From a virus: a stretch of DNA of 46,533 bases. Below, piece by piece: positions 32,898 through 41,004 of this stretch (its first letter is position 1; each line of letters opens with the position of its first letter). The notes below the pieces were generated by a model. The model saw only the letters and a program-made list of their open reading frames with translations, searched no databases and had not been told where the DNA came from. Where the stretch lies: positions 1 to 46,533 of the IMG/VR virus record IMGVR_UViG_3300009159_000003; one strand, written 5' to 3'. A program made the position numbers and the translations under genes.

Positions 32898-35167
32898 ATT
32901 GTTTTAATGATAATTCGTGCCTCCGTGTCGTAGGCGTACATCTCCCAGTTCGGAGGGTCGTAGGCACCGGAGTTGATTTCAGCCCCGATTTCGTCGGTGG
33001 CGATAGGCCCGCTGGCGATATCAAGCCACTTCTTCTCCTTACCGCCCTTGGCTGCTGCCGCGACGATGGCCTTGGACATCAGCATCTCGTCCACCAGATG
33101 GGCAAACTCGCCAGGGCCGATGGACCGCAGGTTTGCCGGCAGTTCGCCTCGACGGCGGTAGAGACCGCTCTTGGCGTTCTTGCCCTCGATGGAGTAGGGG
33201 TGGCCGTTGCGCGCGCCCAGGGTGATGGCGGCGAGCATCCAAGCTTGGCGTTCCATATAGTTGATGTCGTTGAACTTATCTTGATCGGTGACATCAACGA
33301 GCAGGCCGGATTGCGTACGCAGGAGCGTACGTTCGCCATCAAACATCTCGGGGTTATTGGCCTTGATGACGGCCAGCTTCCACAAGGCACCCTTCTTGGG
33401 GGTCATCTTGAGTGCCTTCATACGCCGGTCATAGTCGGAGCAATGCCACACCCCGATGTTACAGCGGAAGGCGGACGGCAGGGCGGAGGAGCCACGGATC
33501 GCGGCTTTCATCTGCTCCGCGTTGCGGATAGGTTCGTCGCCCTGCTTGCGGATGTGGTGGACGACGATGAGGGTAGCGTTGAGTTCACCGCAAATCTGGC
33601 TGGCGACACGGATAAATTCATTGATGACGGTGGCGGAGTTCTCCTCACCGTGAAGCACGGAATTTAGCGTATCGATGACCACTAGTTGTAGATTCTTGAT
33701 ATTCTTCAACAGGTTAAAGAACTCAAGCCATTTGCGGGAAGCCCTGGCCTCCTGGGTGCGCGGGTCTTTCTCGACGAGGGGGAAGGCCCCGCCCGAGTTG
33801 ATAGTAGGCAGGATGACGAGGTCGTCGCCGGCGTCCCGACGACGTTCACCGTTCGGGTCCATATCGTGGAGGCGGATGTGGAGTTCGTCCTTGTCGTCCT
33901 CGGTCGTGAGGATGACGACGGCCCCCTTACGCATCACGGGCATACCGCCCCACGTGTCGCCCTCCTTGTTGCCGGCCACCTTCAAAGCCAGGTCCAGCAT
34001 TAGGAAAGTCTTGCCGGCTCCGCCTTCAGCGACGAGGAGGTGGTGCTTGCCTGCCAGGATCAGCTTGCTGACGAGGAACTGACGGGTGGGTGGGGTATCG
34101 AGGGACCAGCGGTGGGCGCCCCATACCGCGAGGCCCTGGCCCTCCTGGAGGATGGGCTTCTCTGGCTCCTGCATTGGGCCGTGGCTGGAGATGTCCTTGC
34201 GGAGCAGGCCCTGCCACTCGGAGTTGAACCTGGCGTCGGGCCAAGGCGGATCCATATGGGCCAGCATCCACCCGTGGGTAGCCTGCTTGGCCTCATCGAC
34301 GTTCATATCCCCCTTGCGGGCGACGTGCAGGTAGTGACCCGCTACGCGGGTAAAGGCGGACCACCTGGTCTCTCCGCCCTCGGCACCAGCGGACACGTCC
34401 GTGGTCAAGGCGGCGGTCGTATCGGTCTCGGGCTTGAACATTGCACCGACCTTGGCGGCTTCTTCCTTGATGGCCCACGGGCTGGCCGGGAGCAGGGCCA
34501 CCTTGGTGGGAAAGGCCGAGTCGGGAGAGGGTTCAGACAGACGCTCGATAGTGACGAGTCGGACGACGCCCGACTTGCCGTGGATTGAGCCGGCGACGCG
34601 AATGGGTTGGTGCGCGCGACCGTAAGGGTTGCCGTCTACGCCCAGGCCGAACTGGATGTCGGCACCGCACTTGCGAGCGATGGAGTCTCGATAGGTGACG
34701 ATCTCCTGGACCGAGAGGTTCGGGCTGACAGACCAGTAGACGTGACGCTTGGGCTTGCCCTCCTCCGTGATGCCACCCGACAGCACGACCATCGCGGCAG
34801 GGCCGAGGTGTTCTTCAGCAAAGGCCAGCTTTGCGTCCGTGTCGCCGGTGTCGAAGTCGGCGCAAACCGACCGGAAAACGTCGCAGTTCTCGGACGTGCC
34901 ACGGCACTCCCGCAGGGTACACGGCACGATAAAAGTAGCCACTCCGTGCTGTCCCCAGCGCGTCGCGTGGAAGGCGACGGACATCGAGAATCGACGCCAT
35001 CCAAGGGAACTGGGCTGGAGAAAGATGTCCTCGCGGAACACGCCCTCGCGATCCGTACCCTTCTCACCGATGCCCCGCAGGCACACGTATCCCGTAGGGT
35101 TCTCTCCAAAAAGAAGACGAAGGTGCGAATCGACGGCGGAGCCATCGACGATTGGAGCCTCGCTCAT
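32894..35167 (-). CDS. Primase-helicase, AEP plus RepA-type ATPase (757 aa)
   Basis: The N-terminal 230 residues look like an archaeo-eukaryotic primase: acidic pair DFD (104-106), the phosphate-binding PKRHVYW region (139-145) and QPIRVAGSIHGK (187-198). The C-terminal part is a RecA-like hexameric helicase: Walker A AEGGAGKTF (380-388), Walker B LQLVVIDT (493-500) and a sensor VVHHIRK. Fusions of this type prime and unwind at phage and plasmid origins. No phage DNA polymerase was found, so the host polymerase probably extends its primers. It overlaps the downstream gene by ATGA and lies two bases from the upstream one. Confidence 0.85.
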   Translation of the reverse strand: MSEAPIVDGSAVDSHLRLLFGENPTGYVCLRGIGEKGTDREGVFREDIFLQPSSLGWRRFSMSVAFHATRWGQHGVATFIVPCTLRECRGTSENCDVFRSVCADFDTGDTDAKLAFAEEHLGPAAMVVLSGGITEEGKPKRHVYWSVSPNLSVQEIVTYRDSIARKCGADIQFGLGVDGNPYGRAHQPIRVAGSIHGKSGVVRLVTIERLSEPSPDSAFPTKVALLPASPWAIKEEAAKVGAMFKPETDTTAALTTDVSAGAEGGETRWSAFTRVAGHYLHVARKGDMNVDEAKQATHGWMLAHMDPPWPDARFNSEWQGLLRKDISSHGPMQEPEKPILQEGQGLAVWGAHRWSLDTPPTRQFLVSKLILAGKHHLLVAEGGAGKTFLMLDLALKVAGNKEGDTWGGMPVMRKGAVVILTTEDDKDELHIRLHDMDPNGERRRDAGDDLVILPTINSGGAFPLVEKDPRTQEARASRKWLEFFNLLKNIKNLQLVVIDTLNSVLHGEENSATVINEFIRVASQICGELNATLIVVHHIRKQGDEPIRNAEQMKAAIRGSSALPSAFRCNIGVWHCSDYDRRMKALKMTPKKGALWKLAVIKANNPEMFDGERTLLRTQSGLLVDVTDQDKFNDINYMERQAWMLAAITLGARNGHPYSIEGKNAKSGLYRRRGELPANLRSIGPGEFAHLVDEMLMSKAIVAAAAKGGKEKKWLDIASGPIATDEIGAEINSGAYDPPNWEMYAYDTEARIIIKTI

Positions 35168-35169
35168 CG

Positions 35170-35487
35170 TCAGATAAAGCGGATGAAGATGGGAGTCTTC
35201 GAACCGACGTAAGAGCCTGTGACGTTGTACGACATATGGTCCATCGCGTCCTCTTCAGACATCCCTTCGACGACAAAGAAAATTTCGATGCACTTGTCGT
35301 GGTCATAGACGACGACAGGCTCCATACAGCCAGCCGTCACCCCGATGATCGCCGCCTCTAGCCCATCGGCCAGGAGCAACTCATCGCCCATCTCTTCGGC
35401 GATTTCATTAATCTTCTTGAGGTTATCTTTGCCCTCTTGGACAAGCATATCCTTAAGGACGTTTTTCTTCACTTTTTTGGAAGCCAT
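35170..35487 (-). CDS. Conserved phage protein of unknown function (105 aa)
   Basis: The second half (DGLEAAIIGVTAGCMEPVVV, then KCIEIFFVVEGMSEEDAMDH and GSKTPIFI) matches a pattern very common in phage early operons, usually annotated only as conserved hypothetical: a 'DG...AI.G......P.VVYD.D' core with a 'GMS.EEA' helix and a 'TPIFI' end. The N-terminus is lysine-rich. It lies between the exonuclease and primase-helicase and overlaps the former by 19 bases, so a role in DNA metabolism is likely. Function not established. Confidence 0.8.
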   Translation of the reverse strand: MASKKVKKNVLKDMLVQEGKDNLKKINEIAEEMGDELLLADGLEAAIIGVTAGCMEPVVVYDHDKCIEIFFVVEGMSEEDAMDHMSYNVTGSYVGSKTPIFIRFI

Positions 35488-36299
35488 GAAGGTGCGATTT
35501 CGGTGTTGGTTTTTGGTTTAAGTAAGCTGAAGTCGAACGACTGTACGGGTTCCTGCTTGGTGGCCTTGCGATCCCAGCATCGTTCGCGGAAATCGCACAT
35601 CACCTTGCATCGGTAGTCGGACGGGTCGTTATAGGGGCGGGGGATTTCCTCGGGGTCAATGGTAGATACGATAACAGCGACTTTATCGATGTAATCCTGG
35701 CAGTCCCTGGAGTCGAAAGGGATGACCTCTACGTTGAGTTCGGCGGAGTCGCGGTTTAAGCACGTAAACAGGCACGATTCAAGCTTGTGGTAGCCCATAT
35801 AAATCTGGACCTGCGCGTAGTAGATGGGCTTACTTTCCTTGATTCCCTTGTTGACGACGTCCTTAAAAGATGAAACGCCCAGGGCCTTGTTTTCCCACAG
35901 CATCGGGTAGACGAGGCCGGGGATGTCTGGACCGGCTTGGACAACACCGTCAAGGTGGCCCTTAAACTTACCATCGACATCGGAGATGCCGATCTGGCGA
36001 CCGTCGGGGGTGTGAGTCTGGAGTTCGAAGCCGGCGAGACGGAGATACTCCGCTACGCGAGACTCGCCATCGTGGCCCATATCAAACATACGCAGGGTGT
36101 TGCCCTTGAAGTCAGCACCTGGGTCCTTCTCCGTCATATGGTATTCGTAAGCAAGCTTACGCGAACAACCCTCCCCAATGCGGGATGCGCCAAGGTACTT
36201 TCGTTTCGGCTGCTCCTTATTCTTCGCCTGCATAGCCTTGTCGATAAGTTCGACGACGGCATCGTGCGTTGGGTTTTTGATCTCGGGTTTGAATTTCAT
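35469..36299 (-). CDS. Cas4/RecB-like PD-(D/E)XK exonuclease with Fe-S cysteines (276 aa)
   Basis: Motifs appear in order: MGHDGE (74-79), FKGHLDG (112-118; D117), WENKAL (135-140; E136 and K138), and YYAQVQIYM (160-168), the core of PD-(D/E)XK nucleases. Cysteines 45, 231, 235 and 241 have the one-then-three layout of Fe-S Cas4/AddB nucleases. It would resect DNA ends for single-strand annealing with the Sak4/SSB pair in the same operon. The start was set at the ATG at 36299, joined to the helicase stop as TGATG; a longer frame to 36347 runs into the helicase. Confidence 0.85.
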   Translation of the reverse strand: MKFKPEIKNPTHDAVVELIDKAMQAKNKEQPKRKYLGASRIGEGCSRKLAYEYHMTEKDPGADFKGNTLRMFDMGHDGESRVAEYLRLAGFELQTHTPDGRQIGISDVDGKFKGHLDGVVQAGPDIPGLVYPMLWENKALGVSSFKDVVNKGIKESKPIYYAQVQIYMGYHKLESCLFTCLNRDSAELNVEVIPFDSRDCQDYIDKVAVIVSTIDPEEIPRPYNDPSDYRCKVMCDFRERCWDRKATKQEPVQSFDFSLLKPKTNTEIAPSWLPKK

Positions 36300-37972
36300 C
36301 AGATGGAAAGTACCTTGGCTTTTATGGACCGTTCGCGGAACTTCCAAGTAAGAAGGCAGGATGCCTTGTACTTTGTCAGACTCATCGCGGACAGGGGGGT
36401 GAGGCCCAGGATATCAAGTTGCTTGGTAGAGGGGGGTTCGTGGAGCCATCGCTTGGACTTGCGGGCGGCGTCCCTGTCTCCGTGTTCACGGAGGTAGTCG
36501 TCTGCGGAGGCGATAGCCTGGAGGCGATCCGTGGTAACCCCGATTAGCTTGACGGAGGCGGAGTTATCTAGCCCGCCCACAACCCACTCTTTGTCGTCGT
36601 GGCGCACGACTACAGCCCAGGCGGTCATCGCGTTAGCCATCGTGACCATGCCGTCCCAGAAGGACTCCCATCGGAAGGGGGACATCTCAAAAATCTCGAC
36701 CTCCGTAAGGGTGAAGTTGACCAGGTCCTCGCGGTCCTCGGAGGCCTCCTTGATGCGACGCTCGACGCCGTCAAAGATGTGTTCACAGGCTGGGCATATC
36801 GCCAGTTGAGCCGGCACGTCCATCCCGCAGGACGGGCAGATTTTAATAGGCGGTTCGCCAGGTTCAACGGGCTGGAGCTTAACCTCGGTCTCAATGCCAC
36901 CGTGAACAAGTAGTGAATAACCAAAATCTATTACAATGCAGTCGGTCTTAATGACGCCGGGGTACCGCTCGGGGTCAACTTTGCGGAGTCCGCGACCAAT
37001 CATCTGGATCATCGTGGACTTGAAAGAACAGGGGCGTAGGAGGACGACGCACGAAACTGTCTGGCAGTCCCATCCTTCGGTGAGGACGGCGACGTTTACC
37101 AGTACCTGGAAATGGCCGTGTTCGAAGCCGTGTAAAACCTTTCTGCGAGAGTGTTCAGACAGGTTGCCGTGTACGATGTCGGCCTTGACGCCGGCGTCCT
37201 TGAGGGCCTCGGTTACGTGTTCGGCGTGGGCCACGGTAGAGCAGAACAGCACGGTCTTTCTGTCGCCGGCCTTAGCCTTCCATTCTTCGACTACCCGCTC
37301 GGTGACGGCGGACTTGTCCATGATCGCGGCAACCGCATCCATATCAAAGTCGGCAATGGTTCTGCGGACGGAGGCAAGTTCCTGGCGTAGGCCACAATCG
37401 ATGACGAACGCGCGAGGACGCACCAAGTTGCCGGCCTCAATAAGCTCTTTAACGGTGATGACGTCGGAGACATTGGAGAAGACCTCCTTAAGGGCCTTCT
37501 TATCCCCTCGTTGGGGGGTAGCCGTGACGCCCAGTACTTTAAGGTTAGGGTTTAGCTCCCTGGCGCGATCCAAGATAGAGCGGTACGATACGGCGGCGAC
37601 GTGGTGGGCCTCATCGATGACGATAAGGTCCATCCTGGGCATCGTCTCCAGGTTGTCTGGGCGCGAGAGGGTCTGGACCATCGCAAAAGTGGCACCCTCG
37701 GACCAACGCTTGCGATCGGCTGCGTAGATGTCGGAGGGGGTCTCGGGGGCTACCCGTTTAAAGGTGGCCCTGTTCTGGGCTACCAGTTCATCGCGGTGCT
37801 GGATGACAAGTACCCGCATTCCTGGGGTCTTGCTCATCAGTTGGTGAATGGCGGCTGACAGCATGACAGTCTTGCCAGCACCGGTAGGCGCAACGCCTAG
37901 GGTCTCTCCGCATTCGGCGATGGCCCACAGGGCCTTTCGCACGAACTCCTGCTGTCGAGGGCGGAGCTTCAT
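36299..37972 (-). CDS. DEAH superfamily 2 helicase (557 aa)
   Basis: All main motifs are present: Walker A APTGAGKT (28-35), DEAH (120-123), VTATP (about 151-155), a helicase C-domain with VLFCSTVAHAEHVTEAL, LVNVAVLTEGWD and the arginine motif QMIGRGLRK. A four-cysteine zinc finger (CPSCGMDVPAQLAICPAC) follows, then a 120-residue extension. Phage members of this group (UvsW-like) reverse forks, branch-migrate recombination intermediates or unwind R-loops. The leader CCCACTTTTTCT has no Shine-Dalgarno sequence. A structured RNA region lies directly upstream. Confidence 0.9.
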   Translation of the reverse strand: MKLRPRQQEFVRKALWAIAECGETLGVAPTGAGKTVMLSAAIHQLMSKTPGMRVLVIQHRDELVAQNRATFKRVAPETPSDIYAADRKRWSEGATFAMVQTLSRPDNLETMPRMDLIVIDEAHHVAAVSYRSILDRARELNPNLKVLGVTATPQRGDKKALKEVFSNVSDVITVKELIEAGNLVRPRAFVIDCGLRQELASVRRTIADFDMDAVAAIMDKSAVTERVVEEWKAKAGDRKTVLFCSTVAHAEHVTEALKDAGVKADIVHGNLSEHSRRKVLHGFEHGHFQVLVNVAVLTEGWDCQTVSCVVLLRPCSFKSTMIQMIGRGLRKVDPERYPGVIKTDCIVIDFGYSLLVHGGIETEVKLQPVEPGEPPIKICPSCGMDVPAQLAICPACEHIFDGVERRIKEASEDREDLVNFTLTEVEIFEMSPFRWESFWDGMVTMANAMTAWAVVVRHDDKEWVVGGLDNSASVKLIGVTTDRLQAIASADDYLREHGDRDAARKSKRWLHEPPSTKQLDILGLTPLSAMSLTKYKASCLLTWKFRERSIKAKVLSI

Positions 37973-37984
37973 AGAAAAAGTGGG

Positions 37985-38188
37985 GGTGCGGGAGGAGAGG
38001 CGACCCCAACAGCCGCTTCACTCCTGCGTGAATTTAAAGCGGAAGTGTCCAGACCGACGGCTGGTTTAACGCTTTTCACTCGCACCTTGGGTGTTTTAAA
38101 GAGAACAGGCTTACCGGACCTATCAGATATTACAGCGTAGAATGAATAATACGCCAGCAATATCTGGGCTGGGGGTCCGGTAAGCCTG
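37985..38188 (-). ncRNA. Strongly structured non-coding region, candidate RNA element
   Basis: Several nested inverted repeats fill this 204-base gap between the SSB-like stop and the helicase start. The outer stem 38106-38120/38174-38188 is a perfect 15 bp. Inside it 38124-38131/38159-38166 pair over 8 bp and 38135-38139/38150-38154 over 5 bp, giving an 83-base extended hairpin. The second part has a closing helix 37985-37990/38081-38086, a bulged hairpin 38013-38021/38028-38042 and a possible alternative pair CAGCCG (38010-38015)/CGGCTG (38058-38063). In the coding direction it would be the helicase leader. Alternatives are a processing site, attenuator or single-strand origin. Confidence 0.6.
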
Positions 38189-38195
38189 CGAGGGT

Positions 38196-38804
38196 TTAGA
38201 ACGGTCCGTTTCCGGAGGGAGCCTTCGGCCACGCCGGCTTCTGGATCGAAGCGGGAGCGGTGGTCGTGGGCTTAACGCTGAAGGCGTTACCGCGAGCGGT
38301 ATCAATTGCGGCCTGACCGCCGATAAGCTTCTGGTAATCCTTGTAGCCACCGGACGCGGGGTTCGGGGAGAGCCATTCGCCGACCTTGTTCTTGTCAGAA
38401 TAGGCAGGGTCCTTGGACTCCTCGATCTTGACCTTGATGGCGACACGCTGGCCGTCCATACCGTTCATAATTTCGAGCGTGGGCTTGCCTTCGAAGGCGT
38501 TGTACGACTCGGGCTTTGCGGGCGTGAACCAACCGCTCGATTCGAAGATGCGGGCGACGGACGTGATGCCCATCTTGCGCCACTTCTCGCTGTTGCGGTC
38601 GTCCTGGATGTCCGGGACCATGTCGAAGACCTTGCGGCCTTCGTGGTCACCGCCGACGAGAGTCAGCGTCACGGGGTAGTACGTACCGCCGGTGGTGCCG
38701 GACTGGCGCGCGGCCTGGACCGTGAGGATGGCCCAGGAGATGGTGCCGTTGGGGATGAGTTCCGGTGCCGAACTGGCTCCGGAGGTGGGGGAGAACATGC
38801 TCAT
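38196..38804 (-). CDS. DUF669-like single-stranded DNA-binding protein (202 aa)
   Basis: The core YYPVTLTLVGGDHEGRKVFDM (residues 42-62) followed by SEKWRKMGITSVARIFESSG matches the DUF669 pattern, seen in phage proteins that act as ssDNA-binding replication accessories and often lie beside Sak4-type ATPases, as here. Residues 105-130 form a second beta part (TLEIMNGMDGQRVAIKVKIEE). The C-terminus is proline-rich and ends in a short GPF tail, like the disordered tails of SSBs. It lies downstream of the Sak4-like gene with a 30-base gap. Confidence 0.8.
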   Translation of the reverse strand: MSMFSPTSGASSAPELIPNGTISWAILTVQAARQSGTTGGTYYPVTLTLVGGDHEGRKVFDMVPDIQDDRNSEKWRKMGITSVARIFESSGWFTPAKPESYNAFEGKPTLEIMNGMDGQRVAIKVKIEESKDPAYSDKNKVGEWLSPNPASGGYKDYQKLIGGQAAIDTARGNAFSVKPTTTAPASIQKPAWPKAPSGNGPF

Positions 38805-38834
38805 GTTTTCTTGGTGTTTTTGGGTGGGTGGAAA

Positions 38835-39686
38835 TTACTTCTTCTCGGGCATCACGGTGATGACGTTGGAGTCGGTGCGTTTGCCTTCACGGATCTTCTT
38901 AACCAGAGCCTTGAGGTCTGGAGCTTCCAGCACGTCGAGGCGTCCAGAGCGATCCTTGGCGGGGTAGCCCCACGGATTCTGCTGCTGACAGCAGAGGCCA
39001 CGGTACATTACGCCATCCTCTGCCTTGAAGTTCTGAAGGGTGATGACTTGGTCGAAGATACCTGGGAGTTCACGGCCAGTAGCGGCGCCTTCAACCTGGG
39101 GAGACCAAGTGACCCGCTTGAGATCGTCTTCCTCGCGGTTAAGGATGCCGACCATAATGACAGATTTGCTGCAATGCTGGAGGTGGGTGGTCCAGCGCAT
39201 CATCTCCTTCTTAAGGATGCCGTAGGCACCACGCGTGTCGGGCTTGCCAGTCTTCTCGGAGACGGCTTCGGGCTGCTTCTCGGCCCACTTAAAGCACTCG
39301 CGCGAGGCGACGGTGATAGAGTCCACAAAGACCGTATCGTACTTCTTGAGGTCGATGTCCTTGAACGCCTCCTGTACGGCGTCGTAGTTGGGCTTGGAGT
39401 AGGAGCCGACGGAATCGCTCGGGTCGTGACCGCCGATGTAGAGGGCGAGCGCGCGGGCGATCTCCCACGGGTAGCGACCGTACTCCTGGGCGGCGGCACG
39501 GACGTCGATGACGTCACCGGGCCAGTCCTGGATGGCGAGGGTTCCGGCCTCCAGGTCCACGAACAGGGTCGTGGCGGGGTCGAGGGTGCGGGCGAGAGTC
39601 GTCTTGCCCACTCCGGACGGGCCGAAGATGAGCATGTTGACTTTTGGTGCGGCCTTGAGGCGGTCGCTTGCCTTGATGATTTTCAT
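38835..39686 (-). CDS. Sak4-like RecA-fold ATPase (283 aa)
   Basis: Walker A FGPSGVGKT (21-29) and Walker B KYDTVFVD (115-122) followed by SITVASRE identify the AAA_24/Sak4 group of short RecA-like recombinases. VIMVGILNREEDD and the later RELPGIFDQVITLQN are further typical strands. Sak4 proteins work with a cognate SSB to anneal or pair strands in phage recombination, and the SSB-like gene is next door. The C-terminus is basic and ends MPEKK. The leader CAACCCAACAACCGC precedes the ATG, one of the clearest CCCAAC leaders on this strand. Confidence 0.87.
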   Translation of the reverse strand: MKIIKASDRLKAAPKVNMLIFGPSGVGKTTLARTLDPATTLFVDLEAGTLAIQDWPGDVIDVRAAAQEYGRYPWEIARALALYIGGHDPSDSVGSYSKPNYDAVQEAFKDIDLKKYDTVFVDSITVASRECFKWAEKQPEAVSEKTGKPDTRGAYGILKKEMMRWTTHLQHCSKSVIMVGILNREEDDLKRVTWSPQVEGAATGRELPGIFDQVITLQNFKAEDGVMYRGLCCQQQNPWGYPAKDRSGRLDVLEAPDLKALVKKIREGKRTDSNVITVMPEKK

Positions 39687-39706
39687 GCGGTTGTTGGGTT
39701 GTGAGA

Positions 39707-40165
39707 TTAGGCGGAGAAGATGATCTTGGCTTCGGAGTACTTAACCGTGCGGGCCTCGATGAGTTCATCGATAAGCTTCTGGTCGGTAATGGTCTTGAAC
39801 GTCTTCTCGGGTACCGAGAAATCGATCTTGAAGATGCGACGCATCATCTCGGGGGGCATCGTGGTCGCGATGCGCTCCAGGGTAGGCGAGTCCCACTTGA
39901 CGGTGGACTTGATTTCGCCGGTGAACTTGAAGCCATCGTGTTCGAACGTGTGCTGGCCGGACTGCTTGTCCTGCTTGGACAATGCGTCGATCAAGACGGG
40001 TTCGAAACGACGACGGATTTCATCGTTGAGTTCACCAAGCCTGGACTTGGATCCCTCGATGTTGGTTTCGTGCATCGAGATGTAACCCTGGATTTCTCCG
40101 AGGGACATTTCGACGACGGGGCGGGGTCCCTCAACGAGGGACGACTTTGCTTTTTTGTTTTTCAT
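39707..40165 (-). CDS. Conserved phage protein, DUF7173-like (152 aa)
   Basis: The second half (KSTVKWDSPTLERIATTMPP, FKIDFSVPEKTF, LIDELIEARTVKYSEAKI) is a pattern I know from many siphovirus and podovirus early operons, where it lies near SSB or recombination genes and is annotated as unknown, recently as DUF7173. The N-terminal half contains a coiled-coil-like helix (EIQGYISMHETNIEGSKSRL). It overlaps the helix-turn-helix gene by 35 bases. A role in recombination is inferred from position. Confidence 0.75.
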   Translation of the reverse strand: MKNKKAKSSLVEGPRPVVEMSLGEIQGYISMHETNIEGSKSRLGELNDEIRRRFEPVLIDALSKQDKQSGQHTFEHDGFKFTGEIKSTVKWDSPTLERIATTMPPEMMRRIFKIDFSVPEKTFKTITDQKLIDELIEARTVKYSEAKIIFSA

Positions 40166-40424
40166 GTCGGTGGGTGGAAAGGGATTCGCCGGCGTTGGGA
40201 GCCGAGCGGACCATGTAGTCGTTCAAATTGATAGGGTGCTTCTCGTATGTAGCAAGTTCAAGAAGCTCCATAATGCGAGCGGACGGGACGCTGTTACGCT
40301 CGCCCCATTTCTCGATCGTCTTAACCGAGAGTTCGTAACCCCTGGCATTCATTCGACGCCAAAGATCCATGCGACCGCCGAAGCGGGCGACGAGTTTTTT
40401 GATGTCGAGTGTTTGATTCTTCAC
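40131..40424 (-). CDS. Small helix-turn-helix regulator (97 aa)
   Basis: Residues 10-55 form a Cro/CI-like helix-turn-helix: a first helix (KLVARFGGRMDLWRRMNARG), then LSVKTIEKWGERNSVPSARI and a third helix (MELLELATYE). The C-terminal 40 residues are basic and probably disordered. It is the first gene of the early minus-strand operon, starts with GTG behind GGACCCAACGCC, and faces a dyad 30 bases upstream which also occurs before the plus-strand cassette. It probably represses its own operon and that cassette. No integrase was seen, so it need not indicate lysogeny. Confidence 0.75.
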   Translation of the reverse strand: MKNQTLDIKKLVARFGGRMDLWRRMNARGYELSVKTIEKWGERNSVPSARIMELLELATYEKHPINLNDYMVRSAPNAGESLSTHRHEKQKSKVVPR

Positions 40425-40454
40425 GGCGTTGGGTCCGATGGAAGAGACGTTGAT

Positions 40455-40467
40455 CTACATAATGTAG
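40455..40467. promoter_or_regulatory. Operator-like dyad before the helix-turn-helix gene
   Basis: The 13-base sequence CTACATAATGTAG is a perfect palindrome around one base. On the minus strand it is preceded by TTGACG (plus 40470-40475), a -35-like hexamer; no good -10 follows at 16-18 bases. A repressor bound here would block a promoter using that hexamer. The related dyad at 25345-25359 has the same TTGACG upstream. Confidence 0.6.
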
Positions 40468-40476
40468 GGCGTCAAG

Positions 40477-40498
40477 TTACAAAAGCCAGATTTTGTAA
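40477..40498. promoter_or_regulatory. Second dyad in the early control region
   Basis: TTACAAAA (40477-40484) and TTTTGTAA (40491-40498) are perfect inverted arms around a 6-base spacer, immediately upstream of the TTGACG hexamer on the minus strand. Such AT-rich spaced arms suit an activator or repressor dimer. It is AT-rich against its surroundings. Confidence 0.55.
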
Positions 40499-40528
40499 AC
40501 TAATTGTAAGCCCGTGTTAATCAATAGT

Positions 40529-40843
40529 TTAACCCTTAATTTTAGCGCCTTTTGCTTTTACCCACAGGATTGAGAAGTCAACGATCTGTGAAGCAGAGGC
40601 GCCGGCAATGCCGACGCATGCATCTCGTAGACCCTGCGTCATAGAGACATCCTTCAGCCCCTGGCCGACGAACCATGCGACAATGCCGGCGGCTAGTACA
40701 TACCGCGCGGCCTTGCCCCACGTCATCCCAGGAGCGGTAGACAGTAGCAACCTGGCGATCATGCCGGCCATACCGATAATGGCAGCCCACAAGCCTCCGT
40801 TCTGGAGCTGCTCTAAAAGGCCGTATTCTTCTGTTGGTTTCAT
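40529..40843 (-). CDS. Holin (104 aa)
   Basis: About three hydrophobic segments are visible, at residues 17-36, 47-62 and 71-90, separated by short charged loops, and the C-terminus is basic (VKAKGAKIKG), as in class I holins of the LydA-like type. It overlaps a second small membrane protein by ATGA and lies in a row with the spanin-like gene, so it belongs to the lysis group. Its job would be timed opening of the inner membrane. The ATG at 40843 was chosen over an upstream TTG, which would run across three genes. Confidence 0.75.
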   Translation of the reverse strand: MKPTEEYGLLEQLQNGGLWAAIIGMAGMIARLLLSTAPGMTWGKAARYVLAAGIVAWFVGQGLKDVSMTQGLRDACVGIAGASASQIVDFSILWVKAKGAKIKG

Positions 40844-41004
40844 CTTTTTACAGTCATCAGCAACATTATATTTGCGCATGAGTAGCATCCCCACATAACG
40901 GCTAGGGCAGGTCGTCCGGCGCAGAAGCAGGCAATACTGGCTGACAAGTACGCGGCTGATGCGATACCTGGGACGATGATCGTCGTAAAGAATTCCACAC
41001 TCAT
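40840..41004 (-). CDS. Small membrane protein in the lysis group (54 aa)
   Basis: Two hydrophobic segments, about residues 8-30 and 33-50, fill nearly the whole protein (FFTTIIVPGIASAAYLSAS, then GRPALAVMWGCYSCANIMLL). It has a short basic C-terminus. ATGA overlaps link it to the holin and to the HExxH protein. It could be a second holin, a pinholin or an antiholin; sequence alone does not decide. Confidence 0.6.
   Translation of the reverse strand: MSVEFFTTIIVPGIASAAYLSASIACFCAGRPALAVMWGCYSCANIMLLMTVKR

Noticed and set aside
38643-39704. Plus-strand frame of about 353 codons opposite the Sak4 and SSB-like genes
   Set aside because: Antisense shadow of two well-supported genes; translation lacks recognisable motifs.
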